From positions 62,001 through 126,000 of the forward strand of contig NZ_JPRH01000001.1 of assembly GCF_000737705.1 (NCBI RefSeq): DNA of 64,000 nucleotides, in the 5' to 3' direction. The position numbers and the translations under genes are program-made. Numbering within the stretch: position 1 is the first letter of the stretch; each line of letters begins with the position of its first letter. This DNA comes from Chryseobacterium soli (GTDB taxonomy: Bacteria; Bacteroidota; Bacteroidia; Flavobacteriales; Weeksellaceae). Positions 17,174-26,036 of this stretch are shown here, piece after piece. The notes beneath the pieces were generated by a model. That model was not told where the DNA came from, did not search any database, and worked only from the letters and a program-made list of their open reading frames with translations.

Positions 17174-18760
17174 TTAAATGGCAACAATTATTAATTTGGA
17201 TTCTTGAACCTCCATTTCCTCCAAACAATTTTCAAGCCATGCATATCCGTAATCTGAAAAGAATACACTAAAATTATATACTCTTTCCTGCCAGATTTTA
17301 GAAGGATGCACGTCTAAAAACAGATTCTCTAATCTTTCGAGCAGTTCATTCTGTTTTATTTTTTCAGCATGAAGAAGGCGTTTTTTCATTCTTTTGAAGG
17401 ATTTCAGCTGTCTTACTTCTTCTGCTTTGACCATATTTCCAAATGATTTTTCTGTCGTTTCAGCTGCTGCTTTAAGTTCAGAGAAATTCGTGATTAAAAG
17501 ATTTTCTTTTTCTTCCAGTAATTGAAGTGTTGTATTATCTTTTAAAATTCTACGGTTGGTAATTACAGTAAAGTTTTGGAAAAAATCTTCCAGTTTCAAA
17601 TCCAGTTTCCCAATTTTACCGATCGTTTTTTCTTTCAGAAAAAGCATGGAGTTTCGGGGAATCAAAATAGGAAACGGAATATTAATGATAGAGAAATAAT
17701 CTTTCAGCTCCAGCCAATACATAATTTCCGCATTTCCTCCGATGTAAGCCAGGTTAGGCAATATTTTCTCCTGATATACTGGTCGCATCAAGGCATTTGG
17801 GCTGAATCTTTCAGGAAAGTTTTCCAGTTCATCCAGTATTTCCTCCTTCGTAAATTGAATATTTTTATCAACTACAAAATATTTCGAACCATCAAATTCA
17901 ATTCTATCTCTTGTATCGGACAGATAAAAGAGATTGATATCGCGCGGATTTACCTGAACCTTCCCGTATTTTTCAGTCAGAAAATTTACTTTTTCTTTTG
18001 AGGATTTTTGCAGGCTACTATTAAGAAGTTCATCTTTGAAGATGTCTCTGATCTGCATTTTAAGTTCTTTTGAATCCCCATCGAGGATCAACAATCCAAA
18101 TTCAGAGAAAAGTCTATTAACTAATATTTTGATAGCATCAGTAAGGGTATTTCCAACTTTATATGCTTCTTTCAGCATTAAGATCAGCTCTGTTCCAAAA
18201 ACAGAATCTTTAAATTCTTTTTCAAATTCAGAAATAAAGAAAGTATCACTAATGTTGATTCGTCCAACGGGTCCGCCAGACTTTTCATTAGTCTCGTAAT
18301 AATTATTTTCGGTTTTAAAGTGATTGATTTCGGCAAAATCATGATCTTCCGAAGCCATCCAATAGACCGGGATAAAATTAAAATCAGGAAAGTTTTCTTT
18401 TAAATAGCTGCAGGTTTTTATGGTCTGCAAAATTTTATACACAAAGAAAACAGGTCCCGAAAATAGATTAAGCTGATGACCTGTTGTAATGGTAAATGTA
18501 TTCGGTTGATTCAGATAGTCTATATTCTCTTTCTGTTTTGTAGAAAGGGTAAGACCTGAAAGCTGTTTTTCAATGGTTTCAGACAGTACTTCTCTCTGGT
18601 TTGAGGTAAAAGAGTCTTTCTTGAGATGGATTTGTTTTATAAAATGATCCAGAGAAAAAGTATAATCCTCAAAGCCCTCAATGTTTTGATTTAAAAAATC
18701 CTTTACCAATTGAGGAATATTTTCTATATCGTTAAACGATATTTTATTTATTGTTTTCAA
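17174..18760 (-). CDS. bshC: Bacillithiol biosynthesis cysteine-adding enzyme
   Basis: 528 residues, near the usual family length. It adds cysteine to glucosaminyl-malate, the last step of bacillithiol synthesis. The nucleotidyltransferase-like core shows the family motifs ITTGHQLNLFSGPVFFVYK (about 91-109) and YWMASEDHDFAEINHFK (about 133-149). A coiled-coil stretch lies at about 400-480. It starts 12 bases after the putative porin gene on the same strand. It suggests that bacillithiol is the low-molecular-weight thiol here, as known for several Bacteroidota; bshA and bshB are not in the window. Confidence 0.94.
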   Translation of the reverse strand: MKTINKISFNDIENIPQLVKDFLNQNIEGFEDYTFSLDHFIKQIHLKKDSFTSNQREVLSETIEKQLSGLTLSTKQKENIDYLNQPNTFTITTGHQLNLFSGPVFFVYKILQTIKTCSYLKENFPDFNFIPVYWMASEDHDFAEINHFKTENNYYETNEKSGGPVGRINISDTFFISEFEKEFKDSVFGTELILMLKEAYKVGNTLTDAIKILVNRLFSEFGLLILDGDSKELKMQIRDIFKDELLNSSLQKSSKEKVNFLTEKYGKVQVNPRDINLFYLSDTRDRIEFDGSKYFVVDKNIQFTKEEILDELENFPERFSPNALMRPVYQEKILPNLAYIGGNAEIMYWLELKDYFSIINIPFPILIPRNSMLFLKEKTIGKIGKLDLKLEDFFQNFTVITNRRILKDNTTLQLLEEKENLLITNFSELKAAAETTEKSFGNMVKAEEVRQLKSFKRMKKRLLHAEKIKQNELLERLENLFLDVHPSKIWQERVYNFSVFFSDYGYAWLENCLEEMEVQESKLIIVAI

Positions 18761-18772
18761 CTTGTTTTGCTT

Positions 18773-20713
18773 TTAGTTGAACATATACCACACAATTCCG
18801 ATATTCAATCTGAAATCATAAACCGGATAATGTGGAAATGCATATGCTTTATTATTAGAAAGAACGGTCCCTATCTGCTGTCCTTCAACAAAGAAGAACA
18901 TCTTTTTAACCTTCATATTAAAGTAAATATCTGCAATGGGCTGCCCGCCGATTGAAAATGAATTGGCATTAGGCAGAATGTACTCGTTTAAGATCGGAAA
19001 GAAATCTCTGGATGCAAATTTTGAGAAATAATACACCTTGATTCCGGCCTGAATTTCAGCTGCTTTTTCGAATGCCTGTGTCTGAAAGAAGAAATTGGCT
19101 CTTCCGATAAAGCCGGGCATTGGATACAGCTCTTTATTCGTCAGTGCATTCTGGAACTGAAGTCTTGTATTAAGATGCCATCTTCCGTAGCTGAATGTTG
19201 CATCCCCTCCGATCTGGGAAATGTTTAATGAACTTTGACTTTGTTTTGGCGCTGCATTACTATCGAAATAGGTATAGTTATCTATTCTGAAATAGTTGGC
19301 GAAAATCTGTGTCTTGAACCATTTTAAGTGGATATCTCCTCCAATCTCAGTCACCGTCTGATTTTTTGCATTCTCCAGATAATAATTATACTTACTATAC
19401 ACAGAAGTATTTAAGAGATAATTAAATGAAGGATATGCACTTTGGAAATTAACTTTGGCGTTGATAAGGTAATCTTTGATCGGTTCATAGCTCAGGTTAT
19501 TGGTAGTCTTAAGATAGCTTCCGAATTGGCTTCCCTTAGAGAATTCCACAAACGACTTTAACTGGATCTTGTCCAATAATTTTACCTGAAGATTTCCAAC
19601 TGCTCCAATTCTGTTTTCTTTAAGTTCACCGGGATAGGCAACGTCATTAACGGCAATAATATCTTTTATTCCAAATTTAAGCATCTGGTAGCGCACTCCG
19701 GCATCAAGCTTGAATTTTTCATTATCAAAAACCAAACTAAGTGTATTGCTCAAATTTTCCGAATATTTTTTGGTAGTAAGTGGAAATCCAGCGACCACAT
19801 CAGCTGCACTATCATACCAGTAAGGTTCTAACGCACCCTGATTATAATAGTATTTGTTTCCCTGATGGGAAAGGGTATGTCTTATTCTGAAAGGAAATTT
19901 TTCTGCGTTAAAAGGTGTAAACTGATGGCTCAAATAATATCTCCTGTATGAAAACTGAGAAAGGGACGAAGCCAGATTCACCTGTGCGTTCTGTCGGTTG
20001 CTGTAGTTGCTGTCTCCACTTTGAAACAGATCGTCTTCAACGATCCCTCCACTTTCCTGATTATTGACGTTCTGATGAAGGTAGTGAGCAAATAGTTCAT
20101 AGTTTCCACTTTTAGAAATATAATGTCCTGAAAACAACGTATTGTTATTTGCTGCCAATGAATTTCTATAAAATCCCTGGGAACGAAGTCCCATATATTC
20201 TACTGCAAAATTGAATCTCTTTCCAATGTTCTGCGTATAGGTTGATTTTAAGGCTGCCCCATTTTTCATTGCAGTATGGTACACAAATGTTGCGGTAGGT
20301 GTTTTTACATCATAATATCTTACTTCATCCGCTCCCATAATCATATAGGATTTATTTGTAGGCAACAATGATAAGTTTTGTTCAGCATTGACTTCATAGG
20401 AAAGCGGATTGAATCCTGCTCCGATATTGGCAGCCTGTGCTCTTCCAAAATTGTCTCTATTGTTATATTGGGAGAAGATGTAGGTTTTATCAAAAGTCAT
20501 TACCGTATCAAAGACTTTCTTTTCAGAAAACTGAGTCTGATACTGATAATCGTTAATCGTAGGTTTGAAAATTTTTAAAGAGTCTTTTTTCCCGGAGTCT
20601 ATGACAAGGGTATCTTCTGTTGTTTTTACAATCTTGACAGAATCGACTTTATTTACTTTCTGAGCTTTAGCGAAAAAACCAATGAAAGATATTAGGAGAA
20701 ATAGGTATTTCAT
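18773..20713 (-). CDS. Putative outer-membrane porin
   Basis: 646 residues. A signal peptide (MKYLFLLISFIGFFAKAQ) is followed by a Lys/Asp/Ser-rich stretch and then a long run of alternating polar/hydrophobic, Tyr/Phe/Asn-rich segments ending in 'FRLNIGIVWYMFN', a typical beta-barrel end with aromatic last residue. The whole pattern fits the Bacteroidota 'putative porin' family. It heads a cluster with bshC and the LysM protein. Its leader may contain a 10-bp inverted repeat. The pore's substrate is unknown. Confidence 0.8.
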   Translation of the reverse strand: MKYLFLLISFIGFFAKAQKVNKVDSVKIVKTTEDTLVIDSGKKDSLKIFKPTINDYQYQTQFSEKKVFDTVMTFDKTYIFSQYNNRDNFGRAQAANIGAGFNPLSYEVNAEQNLSLLPTNKSYMIMGADEVRYYDVKTPTATFVYHTAMKNGAALKSTYTQNIGKRFNFAVEYMGLRSQGFYRNSLAANNNTLFSGHYISKSGNYELFAHYLHQNVNNQESGGIVEDDLFQSGDSNYSNRQNAQVNLASSLSQFSYRRYYLSHQFTPFNAEKFPFRIRHTLSHQGNKYYYNQGALEPYWYDSAADVVAGFPLTTKKYSENLSNTLSLVFDNEKFKLDAGVRYQMLKFGIKDIIAVNDVAYPGELKENRIGAVGNLQVKLLDKIQLKSFVEFSKGSQFGSYLKTTNNLSYEPIKDYLINAKVNFQSAYPSFNYLLNTSVYSKYNYYLENAKNQTVTEIGGDIHLKWFKTQIFANYFRIDNYTYFDSNAAPKQSQSSLNISQIGGDATFSYGRWHLNTRLQFQNALTNKELYPMPGFIGRANFFFQTQAFEKAAEIQAGIKVYYFSKFASRDFFPILNEYILPNANSFSIGGQPIADIYFNMKVKKMFFFVEGQQIGTVLSNNKAYAFPHYPVYDFRLNIGIVWYMFN

Positions 20714-20730
20714 GTATTCATTATATTAAA

Positions 20731-20771
20731 TAAAATCAGAGCACACTGGAAATATTTGACTTCTGATTTTA
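20731..20771 (-). repeat. Inverted repeat in the probable porin-gene leader
   Basis: TAAAATCAGA (20731-20740) and TCTGATTTTA (20762-20771) form a 10-bp perfect inverted repeat with a 21-base centre. A -7-like element TATTTTTG lies just upstream on the minus strand (20777-20784) but without TTG at the right distance. If that promoter is real the repeat would be in the 5' untranslated region; otherwise it could be an operator. Confidence 0.35.
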
Positions 20772-20803
20772 TACAGCAAAAATAAGAAATAAAAGGAAAT
20801 AAA

Positions 20804-20828
20804 AAACCCACAATAAAATTGTGGGTTT
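20804..20828 (-). terminator. Terminator of the second SusC/SusD operon
   Basis: An 11-bp perfect stem (AAACCCACAAT / ATTGTGGGTTT) with a 3-base loop, followed on the minus strand by a T-rich run. It lies 23 bases past the stop of the susD-like gene at 20852. Confidence 0.85.
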
Positions 20829-20851
20829 ATATATCAATAAAAGTTTGATAA

Positions 20852-22288
20852 TTAGTTATCGTAACCTGGGTTAGATTTCACTAAAGTTCCAGCTACGTTA
20901 GTTTCTGCCTGAGGAATTGGGAATGCTAATTTATTGTCTCCAATAGCAATATTAGCTGTTACACCTCCGCTAGTATTATTTTTTGGAATAGGTCCGCCCC
21001 ATCTTAGTAAATCCCACATTCTGAATCCTTCTCCTAAAAGCTCTTTTTTTCTTTCTGTTTTCAATTTATTAATATCTACTGATGTTGGCTCAACATAATC
21101 AGCAGGTGCAAATCTGTTAGAAAGAATCATTTTATAGTAAGTTAAAGCTTTATCAGGATCACCCCCATTTAGCTCAGCTTCAATACCATTAAGAAGAACT
21201 TCTTCATATCTTGAAATTCTAATATTATCTTCACCATTAGCATTAGGATATTTTGCCGCAATAAATATTCCCGGAACACCAGCATCACTTGTTGCAAATA
21301 TTTCACTTCTAATATCCTCAGCAGGTATAGTAGCAACAAAGCTACCTTTAACCGGCATATTCATATACCCACTGTTAGGATTAATTTTTGCATTAATACT
21401 TGTAGAGCTTAATGCTGCAATAGGACCTACTGCTAATTCAAACACAGAGTTAGATGCAGCATTATTAAGCGTCCAGCTTGTTAAATAAGAGTCACGAGGA
21501 ATTACGCTATATTTTCCTGATCCTACTACATCACTCACTAATGAACGTACTTTAGCATAATCTCCTTTGTATAGATAATATCTTGACATTAAAGATTTAA
21601 CAGAAAGCTCATTTAAAACAGTTTTATCACTAAAATTCTGATTAGTATTACCAGTAAGATTAGCTAATGCACTATTAAAATCAGCTTCAATCTGAGCCTG
21701 AGTCTGTGCTACTGTTGCACGAGCCATATTCGCTGAAGGATTGTATTGAAGAGGAACAACAACTCCTGTAGTACCCCCTGAATATTGCTGTCCATATAGT
21801 CTTAAAGCATCAAATATAGCTTGAGCTCTTACAGCATAAGCCTGTCCTTTAAGATTTTTAATTTGATTAGATATTTCTGTTGGGTCAACAGTTTTCCCCC
21901 AAGTTAAGTTATTCGAAGTACCAAGAATAATATTAGCTTTAGCAATTACTGTATACATTGCTGTATATGGGCCAGATGAATATGCATCATTAGAAAGCAT
22001 TGTATAGTTAGATACTGTACTATAATATCCTGAACGGTTATTAGAATACATGGCATCACTTCTTACATCAGGTATTGTTACGAAATCACATCCGTAATAA
22101 GATGCATTTCTCATAGTTCCATAAGCACCGAATACAAAAGACTGAAGTTCTTCAACTGTTTTTATATCTTCCTGAGGCTTACTCTGATTAAACTGTGTCT
22201 CAACAAAATCCTCGCTACATGAGGTCACCGCTGTAGCACTAAGAGCAATAACTGAGAACGCTATTAAGTATTTTTTCATTTTTTTCAA
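20852..22288 (-). CDS. SusD/RagB family nutrient-binding outer-membrane lipoprotein
   Basis: 478 residues. Signal peptide with lipobox (TAVTSC, Cys24). The family pattern is clear: an N-terminal SusD-like region with 'LKGQAYAVRAQAIFDALRLY', a TPR-like repeat ('SRYYLYKGDYAKVRSL') and the C-terminal region with 'RKKELLGEGFRMWDLLRWGG'. The start is 3 bases after the SusC-type gene. Nothing in the neighbourhood (no glycoside hydrolase, no sensor) tells which substrate is bound; with no carbohydrate genes beside it, a peptide or other nutrient is as likely as a glycan. Confidence 0.94.
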   Translation of the reverse strand: MKKMKKYLIAFSVIALSATAVTSCSEDFVETQFNQSKPQEDIKTVEELQSFVFGAYGTMRNASYYGCDFVTIPDVRSDAMYSNNRSGYYSTVSNYTMLSNDAYSSGPYTAMYTVIAKANIILGTSNNLTWGKTVDPTEISNQIKNLKGQAYAVRAQAIFDALRLYGQQYSGGTTGVVVPLQYNPSANMARATVAQTQAQIEADFNSALANLTGNTNQNFSDKTVLNELSVKSLMSRYYLYKGDYAKVRSLVSDVVGSGKYSVIPRDSYLTSWTLNNAASNSVFELAVGPIAALSSTSINAKINPNSGYMNMPVKGSFVATIPAEDIRSEIFATSDAGVPGIFIAAKYPNANGEDNIRISRYEEVLLNGIEAELNGGDPDKALTYYKMILSNRFAPADYVEPTSVDINKLKTERKKELLGEGFRMWDLLRWGGPIPKNNTSGGVTANIAIGDNKLAFPIPQAETNVAGTLVKSNPGYDN

Positions 22289-22291
22289 TTT

Positions 22292-25129
22292 TTAAAATTC
22301 AACATTAAATCCAACAAGATAAGATTTCAAAGGAGGTAAGTTCAAGCCAGTTGTACCAGCAAGAGCAATATCCGGATCATATCTTAAATTTTTGTCATAA
22401 GCATGAGTCCAAAGGTTGTTACCCATAACGTAAACCGTTACTTTATTCAGGTTTGAACCTTTTAAGAAGCTAGAATCAAACGTATACGCTATCTTTAAAT
22501 TAGCCAATCTTAAGTAATCTGCTTTGTATAAGTATCTTGAAGATATTCTGTTAGCAAGTTTATTCCCTCCATAGATCGGTTTAGGATTCAATGCATTAGG
22601 ATTATCCGGCGTCCAATAGTTTAACTGATCCTGATATCCTGGATAGAATAAGCTGTACTGTCCATCACTCATTGTATAGTTAGCCCAGTCATCATATACT
22701 TTCCCTCCAAAGCTGTAAGTTCCTTGTGCAGATACCGTAAAGTTTTGGTAGGACATTCTGATACCAACACCTCCGAAATACTTAGCCAGACGGTTACCCT
22801 GTACCGCTCTCTGAGCATTGTTGTAGTTATTAGTTGTAGCTCCGTCAACTCCATTTACATACCATAATGGATCCCCGTTGCTAGGATCAACACCAGCCCA
22901 TTTTCTCATGTACCAGCTGTTGATTGATTCTCCTTCTCTTAAAATAGTACCTCCTGAGATAATATCTTTTCCACCATAGATTTTTGTCAGCTCATTATCA
23001 AGTGTTGATAAGTTAGCATCCATGCTAAGAGAGAATCCTTTTGGATCTGTAGGTCTTAGGATATCAGCATTTATACTGAATTCAAATCCTTTATTTACTA
23101 ATTCCCCTATATTATCTGTGTACCCTGAATTACCTTGAGCTAGTGATAGTGGAACTGTAAAGATTAGATCTTCAGTTTTTTTGTTATAGTATTCAGCCGT
23201 TAAAGTAATACGATCTTTTAAGAATCCTAAATCAACTCCTACATTGAAAGGTTTAACAGTTTCCCATTTAAGTCCTGGATTATAAAAACCTGCATAACTA
23301 GCACCTGCGTTATTGTTATAGTTCACTCCATAACTGTAAGTTGCATAAGGAGATGCTGAAATTTGATTCCCTAATTTACCATAAGATGATCTAAGTTTCA
23401 ACATGGTAACATAATCATTGTTAGGAAGGAATATCTCCGCTAAGTCAACACTTGCTCCTGCAGAATAAAAGTTACCTCCTTTCTGACCTGGGAAGAAGTT
23501 AGACATTGCATCTCTTCTGTACGCTACATCAAGGTTAACAATATTATCAAAGTTATAGTTTAACTGTCCTGCATACCCAGATCTGGAAGTAATTGTTTTT
23601 GCTCCTCCTGCTGCAACAGGCTTAACAAAACTGTCCAACGTATGAAGTGTAGAAAGAGCAACAACCTGTCCTTCAGCATTAATACTTCTTAAATCAGATT
23701 TATAAGCTTCCTGAATTGCTCTTGCAACAAATTTATGTTTATCTCCTAGTCTGAAAGAATATTCTAAGACATTCTGTACGTTAAAGTTGAAGAATCTTCT
23801 AGCATTAGATGTTAAATCACCTTTAGCAGCCCAACCATCACCATGAAGAGGAGATAAATATACATCTTCTTCCACATTGATGTATTCAGGAGCAAAGTTC
23901 ATTCTGTATATTAGACCATCTAAAATTTTATAGTTAACACCTAAATTAGCAAATACTCTTGTCGTATTTGCTTTTCTAGAATTCAGATCTTGTAGTGCTG
24001 CTACGTTGAAATTACCAGAAGGTAAAGAGTTGTTGATACCATAATACCAGCTTCCGTCAGGATTTCTAACAGGGTCAATTGGAAGGTTAAAATACTGAGC
24101 AAGTAGTGGATTCGCAAAATCACCACCATCATTCAAAGTACTCATTTTACTGTTTGAAAATTGGAAGTCAGTGTTAATGGTTAACCTATCAGTTGCTTTA
24201 TATTCAATTTTAGTAGAAGCATTAACTCTTTTGAAATCACTCCCTTTGTAAACACTCTCCTGGTTAAACATTCCGATAGAAGAGTAATATTTGAATTTAT
24301 CACTTCCTCCGCTAACAGAAAAGTTAGTTTCGTTTTGACCAGCATTTCTAGTCAGTTCTTTCTGCCAATTTGTATTAACATCACGGTAATCTTGATATCC
24401 AAATGGATTTACATCTGGATCCGGAGATAAAAGAGCATCATATGCTTGTTGATAAGTGGTAAATCCAAATGTACCCGGTGAGTTTAGCATCGTTTGAGCG
24501 GCTAATCCATGCCACTCATCTTTTGATAGTGGATTAGGAAGCTTAAATGCTGTTTTGTTTACCCCGAAGTTTGTTGAGAAATTAAATCTTGGCTTCCCAG
24601 ACTTACCCGATTTTGTAGTAATAATAATTACCCCAGCACCAGCATCTGCACCATATAATGATGTTGAAACTGCATCTTTAAGCACAGTCATTGATTCAAT
24701 ATCATCTGTACTTAAATTCGCTAAAATATTTGATGTCGTATTTAAGCTTGTTAAGTCTCCAGAAGCAATTCTTACTCCATCAACAATAAAAATAGGACTA
24801 TTATTTCCGTTAACAGAAGTATTACCTCTAACACGGATATTTACAATACCACCCGGCTGCCCTGAAGCGGCTCCAGTCTGTACTCCGGTAACTCTACCCA
24901 TTAGGGCTTTATCAGGAGATGCAACTGGCAAATCATTAAGTTTGTCACCTTTTACGGTGCTCACAGAACCTGTAACTTCTTTAACAGATTTTTTCTGCCC
25001 GAATCCTACCATTACTACCTCATCAATTTCAGTAGCTTTAGCCGTATCCCTCTTTGCTTTTTGCGCATAAGCCACCTGTCCTAAGAAAAACAGGGCCCCA
25101 GCACTTAATACACGTAGTTTAACATTCAT
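22292..25129 (-). CDS. SusC/RagA family TonB-dependent outer-membrane transporter
   Basis: 945 residues. Signal peptide to about residue 22 (LGQVAYAQ), then a TonB-box-like IDEVVMVGFG (35-44), the plug (IFIVDGVR about 113-120; LKDAVSTSLYGADAGAGVII) and the barrel, ending in 'LKSYLVGFNVEF'. It lacks the N-terminal carboxypeptidase-like domain, as does the first SusC of the window, but the two are only distantly similar. It pairs with the SusD-type gene 3 bases downstream. A dyad lies over the upstream region (25158-25187). Substrate unknown. Confidence 0.94.
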   Translation of the reverse strand: MNVKLRVLSAGALFFLGQVAYAQKAKRDTAKATEIDEVVMVGFGQKKSVKEVTGSVSTVKGDKLNDLPVASPDKALMGRVTGVQTGAASGQPGGIVNIRVRGNTSVNGNNSPIFIVDGVRIASGDLTSLNTTSNILANLSTDDIESMTVLKDAVSTSLYGADAGAGVIIITTKSGKSGKPRFNFSTNFGVNKTAFKLPNPLSKDEWHGLAAQTMLNSPGTFGFTTYQQAYDALLSPDPDVNPFGYQDYRDVNTNWQKELTRNAGQNETNFSVSGGSDKFKYYSSIGMFNQESVYKGSDFKRVNASTKIEYKATDRLTINTDFQFSNSKMSTLNDGGDFANPLLAQYFNLPIDPVRNPDGSWYYGINNSLPSGNFNVAALQDLNSRKANTTRVFANLGVNYKILDGLIYRMNFAPEYINVEEDVYLSPLHGDGWAAKGDLTSNARRFFNFNVQNVLEYSFRLGDKHKFVARAIQEAYKSDLRSINAEGQVVALSTLHTLDSFVKPVAAGGAKTITSRSGYAGQLNYNFDNIVNLDVAYRRDAMSNFFPGQKGGNFYSAGASVDLAEIFLPNNDYVTMLKLRSSYGKLGNQISASPYATYSYGVNYNNNAGASYAGFYNPGLKWETVKPFNVGVDLGFLKDRITLTAEYYNKKTEDLIFTVPLSLAQGNSGYTDNIGELVNKGFEFSINADILRPTDPKGFSLSMDANLSTLDNELTKIYGGKDIISGGTILREGESINSWYMRKWAGVDPSNGDPLWYVNGVDGATTNNYNNAQRAVQGNRLAKYFGGVGIRMSYQNFTVSAQGTYSFGGKVYDDWANYTMSDGQYSLFYPGYQDQLNYWTPDNPNALNPKPIYGGNKLANRISSRYLYKADYLRLANLKIAYTFDSSFLKGSNLNKVTVYVMGNNLWTHAYDKNLRYDPDIALAGTTGLNLPPLKSYLVGFNVEF

Positions 25130-25157
25130 ATTAACAAATTTTAATATATTTTAATGG

Positions 25158-25187
25158 GCAAATATGTTAATAAATATTAACATTTGC
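25158..25187. promoter_or_regulatory. Dyad upstream of the second susC-like gene
   Basis: An imperfect palindrome: GCAAAT, then TGTTAAT, a 4-base centre, ATTAACA and ATTTGC. It lies 29-58 bases before the start at 25129, over the place where a promoter is expected; on the minus strand CATATTTG (one mismatch to TAnnTTTG) stands 20 bases after a TTG. It may be a regulator's operator site. Confidence 0.4.
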
Positions 25188-25390
25188 AAGTTTTTTTCCT
25201 ATACATCTTACACTTTTTTTCACACATTACTTTAAATATTACACTAAACAAATAATATTTAATAACAATACTCAGTTTTTATTCCATAAAATGCAAAATT
25301 TTAACACCTAGTAAAATTTTTAACACATTATCATCAATATAAAAAATGTTATTTAGAATTAATACAAATTAAAAAGATCGAAAATAATAG

Positions 25391-25460
25391 AAAAACCACT
25401 TTATAAAAAAGTGGTTTTCACATATTTAGAAGAAAATTATTTCAACTTATTTTTCACAGG
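25391..25460 (-). repeat. Second copy of the infB 3' tail and terminator
   Basis: About 70 bases repeat the segment 25991-26060. Both hairpin arms (AAAACCACTTT and AAAGTGGTTTT, here 25392-25402 and 25408-25418) are identical, and the next 40 bases match at about 33 positions, covering the last codons of infB (KLK-stop). Upstream of that the two copies are unrelated. The hairpin should still act as a terminator on the minus strand. Confidence 0.75.
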
Positions 25461-25699
25461 TTTTCTTATCCAGATCGCTTATAGCAATGTCTTTGTCACT
25501 GTTTTAATCATCTTTAAAACTTCTTGATTTAAAAAAAATACACAAAAATCGAAATTTTACTAAAAATAGACTATGATCAAATTTCAATGCCGAATTAGCT
25601 CTTCAAAATCTCCCACTAATAGATCTGTTTTCAGTTTTAAAAAAAATATAATCATAGTATTGAAAATATATTTTTTTCACATTATAGAGAAATCACAAT

Positions 25700-25813
25700 T
25701 TAAAATCCTTTAACATTTACTTTCACAGAAGGATTTGCGGTTCCAAAATTTGAAGCTAAATTTGTTTTTAAGGGTAAACACTTCTCAGAAAAAGGAATTA
25801 TTTTAGAGATACG
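25700..25813 (-). pseudogene. Possible C-terminal remnant of a lost gene
   Basis: A 37-codon stop-bounded frame on the minus strand without a credible start reads like a protein tail, including LASNFGTANPSVKVNVKGF. It lies between the two copies of the infB tail. It may be what is left of a gene once inserted or located here; chance cannot be excluded at this length. Confidence 0.25.
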
Positions 25814-25990
25814 TTACAAAAAAGGCTTTGGACTTAATGAGTAAATCAACATTCATTTTAAACTTATTCAGTAACTAAAGAAATCAGTTTTAGCCAATAT
25901 AAAATGGTAGCAATTGAATTTTGACAGCATATACACCAATTAATAGATGAAGCTTCATAAAACACTATAAAGAATCATATAGAAAACAAA

Positions 25991-26016
25991 AAAACCACTT
26001 TTTACAAAGTGGTTTT
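25991..26016 (-). terminator. Terminator of rimP-nusA-infB
   Basis: An 11-bp stem (AAAACCACTTT / AAAGTGGTTTT) with a 4-base loop, followed on the minus strand by a T-rich run. It lies 20 bases past the infB stop. Confidence 0.88.
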
Positions 26017-26036
26017 TTTATATATTCAGAAGATTA

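Larger units (their letters stand above)
25130..26036. other. Long intergenic region with duplicated terminator and gene debris
   Basis: 907 bases between infB and the susC-like gene, both on the minus strand. From right to left it holds the infB terminator (25991-26016), an AT-rich stretch, a possible protein scrap (25700-25813), a second copy of the infB tail and terminator (25391-25460), and the dyad at 25158-25187. No complete gene was found. Confidence 0.6.

Noticed and set aside
24555..25070. Plus-strand frame of 171 codons inside the second susC-like gene
   Set aside because: Antisense shadow of the conserved plug domain; no independent protein features.
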